A DNA stretch of 64,000 nucleotides from Clostridiales bacterium (GTDB taxonomy: Bacteria; Bacillota; Clostridia; Oscillospirales; Ruminococcaceae): assembly GCA_003150405.1 (NCBI GenBank), contig QAMM01000010.1:124001-188000 (forward strand), read 5' to 3'. Position numbers and translations under genes: made by a program. Position 1 is the first letter of the stretch, and every line of letters begins with the position of its first letter. The notes beneath the pieces are model-generated. The model made no database searches and was not told the origin of the DNA. It worked only from the letters and a program-made list of their open reading frames with translations. Positions 33,806-42,660 of this stretch are shown here, in pieces.

Positions 33806-34765
33806 TTACTTTGCAGCAAAAAATTCCGCCGCTTTGTCAATTTTCGCTTTCTCTTCTGCGGTCAGTTCCCAAGAACCGGCAGCTGCGTTCATCCGCACCT
33901 GCTCCGGTGTTTTGGCGCCGACCAGCGCAACCGTCATGCTCGGATTTGCAAGCACCCAGTTGATGGCAGCATGCACCGTAGGAACGCCGCGCGCCTCAGC
34001 GACCTCGCGGAGGACATCCACCAGCGCAGCGGTATGCGGCCAGTTCTCCTCCGAATAGCAGTTTTTATAAAAGCCGCTGTCATTGCGGGTATCCCCTTTT
34101 GGGAAAACCGGGCGCTCTTTGTATTTACCGGTCAGCACGCCCGCGCCGATAGAGCCGTAGGAAAGGACGCCGATGTTGTTTTTTAAGCAGTAGCCCTCCA
34201 GCTCGGTTTCAAACCCGCGGTCCAACAGTGAATAGGGTGGCTGAAGCGAAGAAATCTTGCAGTACTGGTTGGCTTCATCCATCTGCTCCGGGGTGAAATT
34301 GGAGACGCCGACCACCCGGATTTTACCCTCCTGCCGCATTTTTTCAATTTCGGTGAAGGTTTCTTCAAACGGCACATTGGTGCAGAGCCAGTGGCACTGG
34401 AACAGGTCAATGTAATCGGTATTGAGATGGCGCAGGCTGTCTTCCAGCCCTTTGCGGAGCATTTTCACCGAACCGTCCCGGTAATAACCGGTTTCCGGGT
34501 ATTTATAGCTTCCGAATTTGGTTGCAACAATGATTTTTGAGCGATCCAGCTGCTTAACCGCGCGGCCGACAACCTCTTCGGAATGCCCACAACCATAAGG
34601 CTGTGCTGTATCGATCAGGTTAATACCCGCGTCAACAGCCGCAAGAATCGTTTTAACCGATACATCGTCGTCCACCTTGCCGTAGGAATCCCCGCCCATG
34701 GCCCAGGTGCCAAGGCCGATGACCGAGCAGTTTAAATCACTGTTTCCAAGTTTGCGGTAAATCAT
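33806..34765 (-). CDS. Aldo/keto reductase
   Basis: 319 aa (beta/alpha)8 oxidoreductase. Catalytic tetrad visible: Asp and Tyr in LIDTAQPYG, Lys in VATKFGSY, His in LFQCHWL; NADPH-binding end VALVGAKTPEQVRMNAAAG. General reducer of aldehydes and ketones; substrate unknown. ATG 34765 follows CAGGAGG. Own promoter. Confidence 0.92.
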   Translation of the reverse strand: MIYRKLGNSDLNCSVIGLGTWAMGGDSYGKVDDDVSVKTILAAVDAGINLIDTAQPYGCGHSEEVVGRAVKQLDRSKIIVATKFGSYKYPETGYYRDGSVKMLRKGLEDSLRHLNTDYIDLFQCHWLCTNVPFEETFTEIEKMRQEGKIRVVGVSNFTPEQMDEANQYCKISSLQPPYSLLDRGFETELEGYCLKNNIGVLSYGSIGAGVLTGKYKERPVFPKGDTRNDSGFYKNCYSEENWPHTAALVDVLREVAEARGVPTVHAAINWVLANPSMTVALVGAKTPEQVRMNAAAGSWELTAEEKAKIDKAAEFFAAK

Positions 34766-34824
34766 AAGAAATCCTCCTGTGATGTTTTGTTTGGTTGATA
34801 TTCGGTGATTTGTCTGTATGACCT

Positions 34825-34853
34825 ATTATAACGCTTTGGCTCGGCTTTGTCTA
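34825..34853 (-). promoter_or_regulatory. Sigma-A promoter of the aldo/keto reductase gene
   Basis: Minus strand TAGACA (34853-34848), 17-bp spacer, TATAAT (34830-34825). Confidence 0.75.
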
Positions 34854-34886
34854 TAATCCTTGCCTGATTCCGGCTTTTTCCCCAGG

Positions 34887-35615
34887 TCAGCGGATTTCAC
34901 ATTCAAAGCAGATACTGCCGTCCGATTTGACGCCGCGTACAACGGTGGATCCCTCTATCTCACATTCCAAGAGGCTGAGGACGTCCCCGGGCAGCGCTTC
35001 TGAAATATAGTTGATGCGGAAATCCCGAATTTCCCCTGCTGCGGCCGCAAACGGAAGCGCATCCAGCGTCATTTCAGCGTAGACCGCATTGTACACATGG
35101 CGGTTGTTGTCCAAGTCGGAAAAACGCACCGGGCGTTCCATCAAATGATGGGTTGCCGCTTTTCGCGCAAGCCGTTCCACCGGGAGGACGTCGGGCATCC
35201 GATCCGGATGCAGGTCCATTTCAAAATGGCCGCTGTCCGGCCGCAGGATGCGCCGGGTTTCCGGATTTGCAAGCAGCCATTCGCTGTCCGCCGAAAGCAC
35301 GAGCGCACCGGAGGGATCATAGGCTTCAAAGGAGCGGTAAAAACGCGCCCCCTTGGTACCGCGCTCCCAGGTGACGTAGGTCAGCGTCTCATTGCCGCGG
35401 GGACGGCGATGGAAACGAATGCTCTCCCCAGAAAGCAGGAACACCATCCCCTGTTTCCAGAGCAGTTCGTGCCCGTAGCCTCTGGCGTCGTAGTCCAGTT
35501 CGGCAATATCCGCCAGTGCGCGCAGTACTGCGGCGATTTTAACATTGCCGTTATAATCACAGTCATAAAAACGAATGTTATATTCTTTTTCAAAGCCAAA
35601 CGGCAGGATGGACAT
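34887..35615 (-). CDS. Acyl-ACP thioesterase (FatA-like, double hot-dog)
   Basis: 242 aa, two hot-dog halves: EYNIRFYDCDYNGNVKIAAVLRALADIAELD and RFSDLDNNRHVYNAVYAEMTLDAL, the latter holding the Asn/His catalytic pair (DLDNNRHV). It releases free fatty acids from acyl-ACP. Ribosome site AAGGAGGTC before ATG 35615. Common in gut Clostridia, where it may set membrane or excreted fatty acids. Confidence 0.9.
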   Translation of the reverse strand: MSILPFGFEKEYNIRFYDCDYNGNVKIAAVLRALADIAELDYDARGYGHELLWKQGMVFLLSGESIRFHRRPRGNETLTYVTWERGTKGARFYRSFEAYDPSGALVLSADSEWLLANPETRRILRPDSGHFEMDLHPDRMPDVLPVERLARKAATHHLMERPVRFSDLDNNRHVYNAVYAEMTLDALPFAAAAGEIRDFRINYISEALPGDVLSLLECEIEGSTVVRGVKSDGSICFECEIR

Positions 35616-35780
35616 GGAAAAGACCTCCTTTGAAGATCAAAACAAACGGGATATAGTTCCGTTCGGGACAATTTGGTGGAAGTGAAGAGTAATTTTCATA
35701 GACTTGTACGAAAATGGAACCGCACTTCTGTCTCGATATCGATCAGATGACATCTCCAGCCTGATTTTCGGTTATGAGTA

Positions 35781-35805
35781 AGCGGGTGGGAGGCTCCCAC
35801 CCGCT
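35781..35805. repeat. GC-rich perfect hairpin behind serS
   Basis: AGCGGGTGGGA, loop GGC, TCCCACCCGCT, 10 bp after the serS stop. No T-run, so it may act as an RNA 3'-end stabiliser rather than an intrinsic terminator. Confidence 0.6.
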
Positions 35806-35814
35806 ATCCATCTT

Positions 35815-37092
35815 CTATTTGATCAAATCACAACGCATATAAGGACGAAGTGCTTCTGGCACCCGGATGGTGCCGTCCTCATTGAGGTTGTTTTCGAGAT
35901 AGGCAATGAGCATGCGCGGCGGTGCAACCACCGTATTGTTGAGGGTATGGGCAAAATATTTGCTCTTATCCTTGCCTTTGATGCGGATTCCAAGCCGTCT
36001 TGCCTGCGCATCGCCGAGGTTGGAGCAGCTCCCGACCTCAAAATACTTTTTCTGCCGGGGCGACCAAGCTTCAACGTCAATGCTCTTGACCTTCAAATCC
36101 GCAAGGTCACCGGAACAGCATTCCAGCGAACGAACCGGAATATCCAACGAGCGGAAGAAATCCACCGTGTAGCGGTAGAGCTTTTCAAACCACTCCATGC
36201 TTTCCTCCGGCTTGCAGACCACAATCATTTCCTGCTTTTCAAACTGGTGGATGCGGTAAACGCCGCGTTCCTCAATGCCATGGGCACCGACCTCCTTGCG
36301 GAAGCAGGGCGAATAGCTGGTCAAGGTTTTCGGGAGTTCAGCTTCGTCCAGCATGGTGTCGATGAATTTCCCAATCATCGAATGTTCGCTGGTGCCGATG
36401 AGGTAGAGGTCCTCTCCCTCAATTTTATACATCATATTCTCCATTTCAGAGAAGCTCATGACGCCGTCCACCACGCTGCTACGGATCATGTAAGGCGGGA
36501 TGTAATAGGTAAAGCCGCGGTCTACCATAAAGTCTCTGGCATAAGCGAGGATTGCGGAATGCAGCAGCGCAATAGGGCCGCAAAGGTAATAAAAACCATT
36601 TCCGCTGGTTTTGCGGGCGCTGTCTAAGTCGATTCCGTGCACCTTTTCCATAATATCCACGTGGTAAGGCACCTCAAAATCCGGTACAACCGGCTCGCCA
36701 AAACGCTCCAGTTCGACGTTTTCGCTGTCATCCTTGCCAATGGGAACCGACGGATCGATGATGTTAGGGATAACAAGCATCCGCTTGCGGATTTCAGCGG
36801 TGAGCTTGTCCTCTTTGGCTTCCAACGCGGCAAGCTCCTCCGCCATGGTGCTGACCTGGCCCTTGGCGGCCTCCGCTTCCTCTTTTTTGCCCTGCGCCAT
36901 CAGCTTGCCAATCTCTTTGCTAATGGAATTGCGCTGGCTGCGGAGATAGTCGCAGCGGGTTTTGGATTCACGGAATTCGCGGTCAAGCGCAATAACCTCG
37001 TCCACCAGCGGAAGCTTGTCCTCCTGGAATTTTTTGCGGATATTTTCCTTAATCGTTTCCGGTTCATTGCGCAGGAATTTTATGTCCAGCAT
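35815..37092 (-). CDS. serS: Seryl-tRNA synthetase
   Basis: 425 aa class II synthetase. N-terminal coiled-coil arm (about 27-100, EVIALDREFRESKTRCDYLRSQRN...), then the catalytic core with motif 2 (SPCFRKEVGAHGIEERGVYRIHQFEKQEM) and motif 3 (NNTVVAPPRMLIAYLENN). Charges tRNA-Ser and tRNA-Sec. AAGGAGAAGAAGG before ATG 37092. Directly after parB with 14 bp between, an unusual operon partner; no T-box leader is possible here. Confidence 0.96.
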   Translation of the reverse strand: MLDIKFLRNEPETIKENIRKKFQEDKLPLVDEVIALDREFRESKTRCDYLRSQRNSISKEIGKLMAQGKKEEAEAAKGQVSTMAEELAALEAKEDKLTAEIRKRMLVIPNIIDPSVPIGKDDSENVELERFGEPVVPDFEVPYHVDIMEKVHGIDLDSARKTSGNGFYYLCGPIALLHSAILAYARDFMVDRGFTYYIPPYMIRSSVVDGVMSFSEMENMMYKIEGEDLYLIGTSEHSMIGKFIDTMLDEAELPKTLTSYSPCFRKEVGAHGIEERGVYRIHQFEKQEMIVVCKPEESMEWFEKLYRYTVDFFRSLDIPVRSLECCSGDLADLKVKSIDVEAWSPRQKKYFEVGSCSNLGDAQARRLGIRIKGKDKSKYFAHTLNNTVVAPPRMLIAYLENNLNEDGTIRVPEALRPYMRCDLIK

Positions 37093-37106
37093 GTCCTTCT
37101 TCTCCT

Positions 37107-37976
37107 TTATTCATTTCCTGCAAGGCGTGCAGCGAGATCGCGCAGCTCTTCCCTGCTGTAAAATTCAATTTGAAGGGTACCTTTTTCCCCTTCGGAAGCA
37201 ATTTTTACCTTGCGGTGCAGCGCCTCCTTGAGGGCAAGTTCCATTTCGTCGAAATAACTGTCCCGCGAAAAGGGATTTTTTGCGGTGCGGGGTTCTCCAG
37301 CCGTGCTAGGATCAGTCTTTGCTGTTTTGGCCCGTTTTTCCAGCTCCCGGACCGAAAGGCCCTTATCTACCGCAAGATTTGCGGTTTCCACCATCTGGGC
37401 CTTATCCTCCAAAGCGAGCAAGGCACGCGCATGCCCGGCGGAAAGGGAGCCGTTTTCCAGCAGCGGACGAATTTCCTCCGGAAGCCCAATGAGCCGCAGC
37501 GCGTTGGCAACCGCCGACCGGGATTTTCCCACCCGCTTGGCGACCTGTTCCTGGGTAAAGCCATAGGCGTCCATTAATTCCTGATATCCGAGTGCCTCTT
37601 CAATAGGGTTTAAATCCTCTCTCTGAAGGTTTTCAATGAGCGCAATCTCCATGGTCTCCTGCTCGGAGAGGTCTTTGACCACAACCGGGACCTCGGTGAG
37701 TCCGGCCATCCGGGCGGCGCGCCAACGACGCTCCCCTGCGACGAGCTGGTACCCTCCACCCGCAAGCGGACGCACAAGCAGCGGCTGGATGACCCCGTGG
37801 GTGCGGATGGACTCCGCAAGCTGGGTCAGCGCCTCTTCCTCAAACCGCTTGCGCGGCTGTTCCCGGTTCGGCTCAATTTCCCCAATCTTCAGGGTAACGG
37901 CGCCTTGGGTTTCATCGGTATTATTATCCGCAAACAGGGCTTCTAAACCCTTGCCGAGCCCACGCTGTTTTGCCAA
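37107..37976 (-). CDS. parB: Chromosome partitioning protein ParB (Spo0J)
   Basis: 289 aa from TTG 37976 (MAKQRGLGKGLEALF, the usual ParB beginning; AGAGGTG lies 7 bp upstream). A GTG at 37985 overlapping the parA stop is the alternative. CTP-binding/hydrolysing motif GERRWRA in VAGERRWRAARMAGL, ENLQREDLN, HTH around TQEQVAKRVGKSRSAVANALRL. ParB clamps onto parS and spreads; two exact parS sites lie nearby. Confidence 0.95.
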   Translation of the reverse strand: MAKQRGLGKGLEALFADNNTDETQGAVTLKIGEIEPNREQPRKRFEEEALTQLAESIRTHGVIQPLLVRPLAGGGYQLVAGERRWRAARMAGLTEVPVVVKDLSEQETMEIALIENLQREDLNPIEEALGYQELMDAYGFTQEQVAKRVGKSRSAVANALRLIGLPEEIRPLLENGSLSAGHARALLALEDKAQMVETANLAVDKGLSVRELEKRAKTAKTDPSTAGEPRTAKNPFSRDSYFDEMELALKEALHRKVKIASEGEKGTLQIEFYSREELRDLAARLAGNE

Positions 37977-37981
37977 TGGAT

Positions 37982-38749
37982 TCACCTCTTGTTTTTCTTT
38001 AAAAATTCCTTTGCAAGGTCGTCATACGCCTTGGTGCCCTTGGAGCCTTTGTCGTAATACAGCACTGGTTGGCCAAAGCTGGGCGCCTCGGAGAGACGGA
38101 CATTGCGCGGAATAACCGTTTTATAAACCTTTTGCGGGAAGAACTTTTTGACCTCGTCCACGACCTGAAGGGTCAAGTTCAGCCTGCCCTGGTACATGGT
38201 GAGTAACACGCCTTCTATATCCAGCATATTGTTGTAGAGCCGTTTGACCTGCCGCACCGTCGCCATCAACTGGGAGAGCCCCTCCAGCGCATAATATTCA
38301 CATTGGATGGGGACGAGCAGCGTATCGCTCCCGGTAAGGGCGTTAATGGTGATTAAGCCAAGCGAAGGCGGGCAGTCCACAAAGATGTAGTCGTAGTTCA
38401 TTTTGATTGGGGCGATCGCCTTTTTAAAGCGATAGGCACGGTCTGCCATTTCCACCAGTTCAACCTCTGCGCCGGCGAGTTCCATGCTCGCCGGAATGAT
38501 ATCCACCCCTTTGAACTTGGTCTTGCGGATGCATTCCTCCGCCTTTGCCCCACCGATAAGCATATCGTAGGAAGAAAGGGCGCCGTCGCGCTTGCTCACA
38601 CCAAAACCGCTGGTGGCGTTTCCTTGCGGGTCAATATCCACAAGCAATACTTTTTTCTTGTGCGCACCAATGGCTGCCGCGAGATTGACCGCGCTGGTGG
38701 TTTTGCCCACGCCGCCTTTTTGATTTGCAATTGCAACTACTTTGCCCAT
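37982..38749 (-). CDS. parA: Chromosome partitioning ATPase ParA (Soj)
   Basis: 255 aa. Deviant Walker A KGGVGKTTSAVNLAAA (11-26), LLVDIDPQGNATSGFG, and FVDCPPSLGLITINAL. With ParB it segregates origins and, in Bacillus, modulates DnaA. The stop overlaps the ParB region. Promoter with extended -10 at 38810-38818. Confidence 0.96.
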   Translation of the reverse strand: MGKVVAIANQKGGVGKTTSAVNLAAAIGAHKKKVLLVDIDPQGNATSGFGVSKRDGALSSYDMLIGGAKAEECIRKTKFKGVDIIPASMELAGAEVELVEMADRAYRFKKAIAPIKMNYDYIFVDCPPSLGLITINALTGSDTLLVPIQCEYYALEGLSQLMATVRQVKRLYNNMLDIEGVLLTMYQGRLNLTLQVVDEVKKFFPQKVYKTVIPRNVRLSEAPSFGQPVLYYDKGSKGTKAYDDLAKEFLKKNKR

Positions 38750-38809
38750 GAAACCTCTCCCAAATTTTCTGCTGGTTCAAATAGGGAAACTTTTGTCCCT
38801 GTCCTTGTT

Positions 38810-38818
38810 ATTATAGCA
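38810..38818 (-). promoter_or_regulatory. Extended -10 promoter of parA-parB-serS
   Basis: Minus strand TGCTATAAT with no good -35. Confidence 0.55.
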
Positions 38819-38852
38819 TAAGGAAAGCGGAAAAGAAAGACAAAATGGCACA

Positions 38853-38894
38853 AAAAGGCGGCAGTTGTTTCACGTGAAACAACTGCCGCCTTTT
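38853..38894. terminator. 42-bp perfect palindrome: parS core inside a terminator stem
   Basis: The whole stretch is a perfect 21+21 palindrome. Its centre, 38866-38881, is TGTTTCACGTGAAACA, the exact ParB site parS; its arms AAAAGGCGGCAGT / ACTGCCGCCTTTT make a typical GC-rich stem with flanking A- and T-runs. It lies between the noc stop (38923) and the parA promoter, so it can terminate noc transcription and bind ParB. Confidence 0.9.
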
Positions 38895-38922
38895 CAGGGG
38901 AGTATATATGGAAGGGGGCTGT

Positions 38923-39717
38923 CTAGGTTTTGGGAATTCGGACAATGTACTCAATGTACGCGCCCTCATCCTTTTTTTCGCTCTCCGCGGGAATACCCGC
39001 GCTTTTCATCACTGCGAGCGCTTTGTTAATGGTATTGAGGAAAATGCGGACGTCCTTTACCACCGGGATCCGCATCTTTGGCGGATGGTTCTCCAAGACT
39101 GCATCAATAAACTTTTCTGTCTGACTGACGTTGTAACCACGTGCAATGACCTCTTCAATGACATCGGCTCGCTTAGCATCATCACTGATTTTTAAGAGGG
39201 CACGGGCATGGCGTTCGGTGAGCCCGCCCTCCAGAATCCGCTGCTGCTGCTCCCTGGGAATGCGTGTAAGCCGGATTTTATTGGCAATGGTGGACTGCGC
39301 CATTGACAAGCGAAGAGCTGCTTCCTCCTGGGTGACGTTCCATTCCACAATCGCGGAAGCAAGTGCGGCTGCCTGTTCAAAAAAGTTCAAGTCCTCCCGC
39401 TGGAGATTTTCCAGAAGAGCGAGAACGGCAGAGTCTTTCTCGTTAGTTTGCAAAATGATGGCAGGGACCTGTGAAAGCCCTGCGATTCGAGCGGCGCGCA
39501 GGCGGCGTTCCCCTGCAATGAGTTCATAGCGTCCGTTACGATTTTTACGGACGGTCAGCGGCTGTAAAATGCCATTTTGGCGGATACTATCCGCCAGGCT
39601 GTTTAAGGCCGAACAATCAAACGTGGTACGCGGTTGTGCGGGATTTGGTTCAATTTCTGCTGCGGGCAACAAAACAACCTGATTAATGGTTTTCTCTTTT
39701 TGAAAGATGCTGGACAT
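38923..39717 (-). CDS. noc: Nucleoid occlusion protein Noc (ParB paralogue)
   Basis: 264 aa. ParB-like: IEPNPAQPRTTFDCSALNSLADSIRQNGILQPL, CTP motif GERRLRAARIAGL, ENLQREDLN, HTH NVTQEEAALRLSMAQSTIANKIRL. Position between rsmG and parA is that of Bacillus noc. Noc binds its own sites and blocks division over the nucleoid; the membrane-binding N-terminal helix of Bacillus Noc is not clear here (start MSSIFQKEKTINQVV). It could be a second ParB instead. Confidence 0.85.
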   Translation of the reverse strand: MSSIFQKEKTINQVVLLPAAEIEPNPAQPRTTFDCSALNSLADSIRQNGILQPLTVRKNRNGRYELIAGERRLRAARIAGLSQVPAIILQTNEKDSAVLALLENLQREDLNFFEQAAALASAIVEWNVTQEEAALRLSMAQSTIANKIRLTRIPREQQQRILEGGLTERHARALLKISDDAKRADVIEEVIARGYNVSQTEKFIDAVLENHPPKMRIPVVKDVRIFLNTINKALAVMKSAGIPAESEKKDEGAYIEYIVRIPKT

Positions 39718-39805
39718 ATTGAACCTCCGCTGTTTTTGTTTCCACCGCTCGTAGGATTTTCCAGCCTAGCCAAAAAAACAGACAGGCAGAAAACCTCCTG
39801 AAAAC

Positions 39806-39834
39806 AGAATACCATATAAGGTCCTATATTTCCA
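39806..39834 (-). promoter_or_regulatory. Probable promoter of noc
   Basis: Minus strand TGGAAA (39834-39829), 17-bp spacer ending TGG, TATTCT (39811-39806). Confidence 0.5.
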
Positions 39835-39889
39835 GTTTTTTCCATCGTTAAAAACAGCAATAAAACGGGCAGGTTCGACACCTGTCCAT

Positions 39890-40603
39890 TTATCGAAGCG
39901 GCAATTTTGCAATTTTGGCGGGAGTGCGGGGATATTTTGTCGGCGTTTGCGATATTTTTTCCACCACAACCGCGGTACGGCGGCTGCCGTCCGGTAAGCT
40001 GTATTCCTCCACTTCCCTGATTCTTCCACCCAATGTGCGGATTGCAGGCCTTGCCTCTTCTAGTTCCTCATTGAGCTCCGGCCCTTTCAGAGCGACAAAA
40101 AATCCCCCTATCTTGACAAAAGGCAGACAGTATTCAGAGAGTTCTCGCATACGGGCGACAGCGCGGGCCGTCGCAAAGTCATGCTGTTCCCGTAAAGACG
40201 ACATTCGGCCTAAATCTTCTGCGCGGCCATGGATGCATTCGGCGTTTAAATGCAGCACACCACATAACTCCCTAAGAAAATTGATCCGCTTGTTCAGGCT
40301 GTCCGCTAGGGTTAGCTGAAGATCGCGCCGGACAATACCAATGGGTACCGATGGAAATCCCGCGCCGGTTCCAATATCCGCCAGTTTCGCGTGTTCCGGA
40401 ACCGAGGCCACCTGAAGAAGCAGCAAGCTGTCTACAAAATGCTTGACCGCAACCTCGTCCGGTGCAGTGATTGCCGTGAGGTTCATCCGGCTGTTCCAGT
40501 CGATGAGCTGTTCGTAGTAAAGCCGAAAGGCGGAAGCCTGCTCCTCGGTCAAATTAATTCCGGCCTTTGTGGCCCACATGAGCATCTGCTCCTCAAAGGG
40601 CAT
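39890..40603 (-). CDS. rsmG: 16S rRNA (guanine-527-N7)-methyltransferase
   Basis: 237 aa. [23 protein letters not shown] and the SAM site [18 protein letters not shown] are diagnostic; then [19 protein letters not shown] and FVALKGP. Methylates G527 of 16S rRNA; loss gives low-level streptomycin resistance in other bacteria. Starts inside the end of mnmG (11-bp overlap), ribosome site GAGGGGAGGGG. Confidence 0.96.
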   Translation of the reverse strand: MPFEEQMLMWATKAGINLTEEQASAFRLYYEQLIDWNSRMNLTAITAPDEVAVKHFVDSLLLLQVASVPEHAKLADIGTGAGFPSVPIGIVRRDLQLTLADSLNKRINFLRELCGVLHLNAECIHGRAEDLGRMSSLREQHDFATARAVARMRELSEYCLPFVKIGGFFVALKGPELNEELEEARPAIRTLGGRIREVEEYSLPDGSRRTAVVVEKISQTPTKYPRTPAKIAKLPLR

Positions 40604-42491
40604 TAGACGCCCCTCCCCTCTTTTGCGCTTCCAGCCAGATGGTAAGCACGGTGATATCCGCCGGGGATACCCCGGAAATACGGGAAGCCTGCCCGATGTT
40701 CAGCGGATGGATTTTATTGAGTTTTTCCACTGCCTCCAGACGAAGCCCGGTGATGGAGCTGTAATCAAAATCCTGTACCGGCAGGACGCGGCTTTCCATT
40801 TTGCGCATCCGCTCTACCTGTTCCCGCTGGCGTTTGATATAGCCCTCATACTTCAGCCGGATTTCCACCTGTTCCGTCACCTCATGCGGCAGTGACGGAC
40901 GCTCCGGATCAAAAGGCGCAAGATCCGCATAACCAATCTGCGGGCGCTTGAGCAAATCCACCATTCGCGCACCGGACTGGATGGGTGATGTTTCACGTGA
41001 AACAAGCAAACGGTTCATTTTCTCCGAAGGGGCAAGCACCACCTTTTTGAGGCGTTCCAGTTCCTGCCCAGTCAACTCCAACTTACGATGGAGCTTTTTC
41101 ATCCGCTCTTCCGAAACAAGGCCAATTTCATATCCAATGGGGGAAAGGCGTTCATCCGCATTGTCCTGCCGAAGCAACAAGCGGTACTCGCTGCGCGAGG
41201 TCATCATACGGTAAGGATCCATGCAGCCCTTGGTGACAAGATCGTCAATCAACGTTCCGATATAAGAGCTTGCACGGTCCAGAATAAGCGGCGGTTTTCC
41301 CTGCACCTTCCGTGCAGCGTTAATCCCGGCAACCAGTCCCTGCCCTGCCGCCTCTTCATACCCTGAGGTTCCGTTGAACTGCCCGGCTCCATAAAGACCG
41401 GGTACCGCCTTGACTTCCAGCGAAGGGGAAAGCTCGGTTGGGTCGCAGCAATCGTACTCTATGGCGTAGGCAGGCCGCATAATTTCAACCTGCTCCAATC
41501 CTTTGATTGTGCGCAGGAACGCAAGTTGAACATCCTCCGGCAAAGAAGAAGACATCCCCTGCAAATACATTTCTTCAGTATCAAGCCCCATCGGCTCAAT
41601 AAAAAGCTGATGACGAGGCTTATCCGAAAAACGGACGATTTTATCCTCAATGCTCGGGCAATAGCGGGGACCAATCCCTTCAATACGCCCGCTGTAAAGC
41701 GGCGAACGGTGGAGATTGTCCAGAATGACCTGATGGGTCTTTTCGTTGGTATAAGCAATGTAGCAGTTGACCTGATTTTTCAGTTCACCAGTGGTATCGG
41801 CTGAAAACGGGACAATCTGCTCATCGCCCAGCTGTTCCTCCAGCTGGGAAAAATCAATGCTCCGGCGGTGTACACGTGCCGGCGTCCCTGTTTTAAAGCG
41901 GCGCATGGTCAGACCGAGCCGCCGCAGGTTTTCGGTCAGGCCGGTCGCTGCAATAGAACCGTCCGGACCCGCGGTATAAGAAGTCTCTCCTACATGAATT
42001 TTACCGTTCAGGTAGGTGCCGGTTGCCAAGATCACACATTTTACAGCATAAACAGCACCGAGTGCCGTTTCAATCTCTTTGACTGCGCCGGATTCATCCA
42101 CCCGGATATCAACCACCTCAGCCTGCTTTAGTTCCAGGCCCAGCTGGCGTTCCAGAGTGTGTTTCATCAAATTATGATAAGCTACCCGGTCAGCCTGAAC
42201 CCGCAGGCTGTGAACCGCAGGACCTTTGCCGCGGTTGAGCATACGGCTTTGCAGAAATGTCTTGTCCGCCGCACGCCCCATTTCACCACCAAGCGCATCA
42301 ATTTCTTTGACAATATGTCCCTTTGCCGTTCCGCCAATGGATGGATTACACGGCATATTGGCAACCCCATCCAGGGAGATGGTGAACAGCGCGGTTTTTA
42401 CGCCAAGACGCGCCGCAGCCAGCGCGGCCTCACAGCCTGCATGCCCTGCTCCAATCACCGCAACATCATAAGCGTCCATCGAATAGCTCAT
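40593..42491 (-). CDS. mnmG: tRNA uridine-34 5-carboxymethylaminomethyl modification enzyme MnmG (GidA)
   Basis: 632 aa. FAD-binding [19 protein letters not shown] (13-31), [21 protein letters not shown], and [20 protein letters not shown]-terminal GidA-associated domain ends in [20 protein letters not shown]. Works with MnmE on U34 of certain tRNAs. AAAGGAGGGA before ATG 42491. An exact parS site is embedded in the codons for the peptide VSRET. Confidence 0.97.
   Translation of the reverse strand: MSYSMDAYDVAVIGAGHAGCEAALAAARLGVKTALFTISLDGVANMPCNPSIGGTAKGHIVKEIDALGGEMGRAADKTFLQSRMLNRGKGPAVHSLRVQADRVAYHNLMKHTLERQLGLELKQAEVVDIRVDESGAVKEIETALGAVYAVKCVILATGTYLNGKIHVGETSYTAGPDGSIAATGLTENLRRLGLTMRRFKTGTPARVHRRSIDFSQLEEQLGDEQIVPFSADTTGELKNQVNCYIAYTNEKTHQVILDNLHRSPLYSGRIEGIGPRYCPSIEDKIVRFSDKPRHQLFIEPMGLDTEEMYLQGMSSSLPEDVQLAFLRTIKGLEQVEIMRPAYAIEYDCCDPTELSPSLEVKAVPGLYGAGQFNGTSGYEEAAGQGLVAGINAARKVQGKPPLILDRASSYIGTLIDDLVTKGCMDPYRMMTSRSEYRLLLRQDNADERLSPIGYEIGLVSEERMKKLHRKLELTGQELERLKKVVLAPSEKMNRLLVSRETSPIQSGARMVDLLKRPQIGYADLAPFDPERPSLPHEVTEQVEIRLKYEGYIKRQREQVERMRKMESRVLPVQDFDYSSITGLRLEAVEKLNKIHPLNIGQASRISGVSPADITVLTIWLEAQKRGGASNAL
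40989..41004. promoter_or_regulatory. parS site inside mnmG
   Basis: TGTTTCACGTGAAACA, an exact 16-bp parS, read in the mnmG frame as Val-Ser-Arg-Glu-Thr. ParB should nucleate here. Confidence 0.9.
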
Positions 42492-42660
42492 GAAATCCCT
42501 CCTTTCTTTGGATATCCGTCAAACGAAAAAAACTTTTTCGAAACAAGCATTTTCCTGTGACCATCGACCAGCTGTTTACTTCCAGCAAACTTTCTCAAGG
42601 AAAAATACCTTTCAACAATTGCACAGCAAACAGTGGAAAACATTTTTGTTTACAACCACC

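Noticed and set aside
35781..35805. Intrinsic terminator of serS
   Set aside because: Stem is perfect, but no T-run follows on either side; kept only as a hairpin.
39868..39886. tRNA T-arm-like sequence CAGGTTCGACACCTG
   Set aside because: The loop TTCGACA and stem look right, but no acceptor, D or anticodon arm fits around it; it lies in the gap before rsmG's stop.
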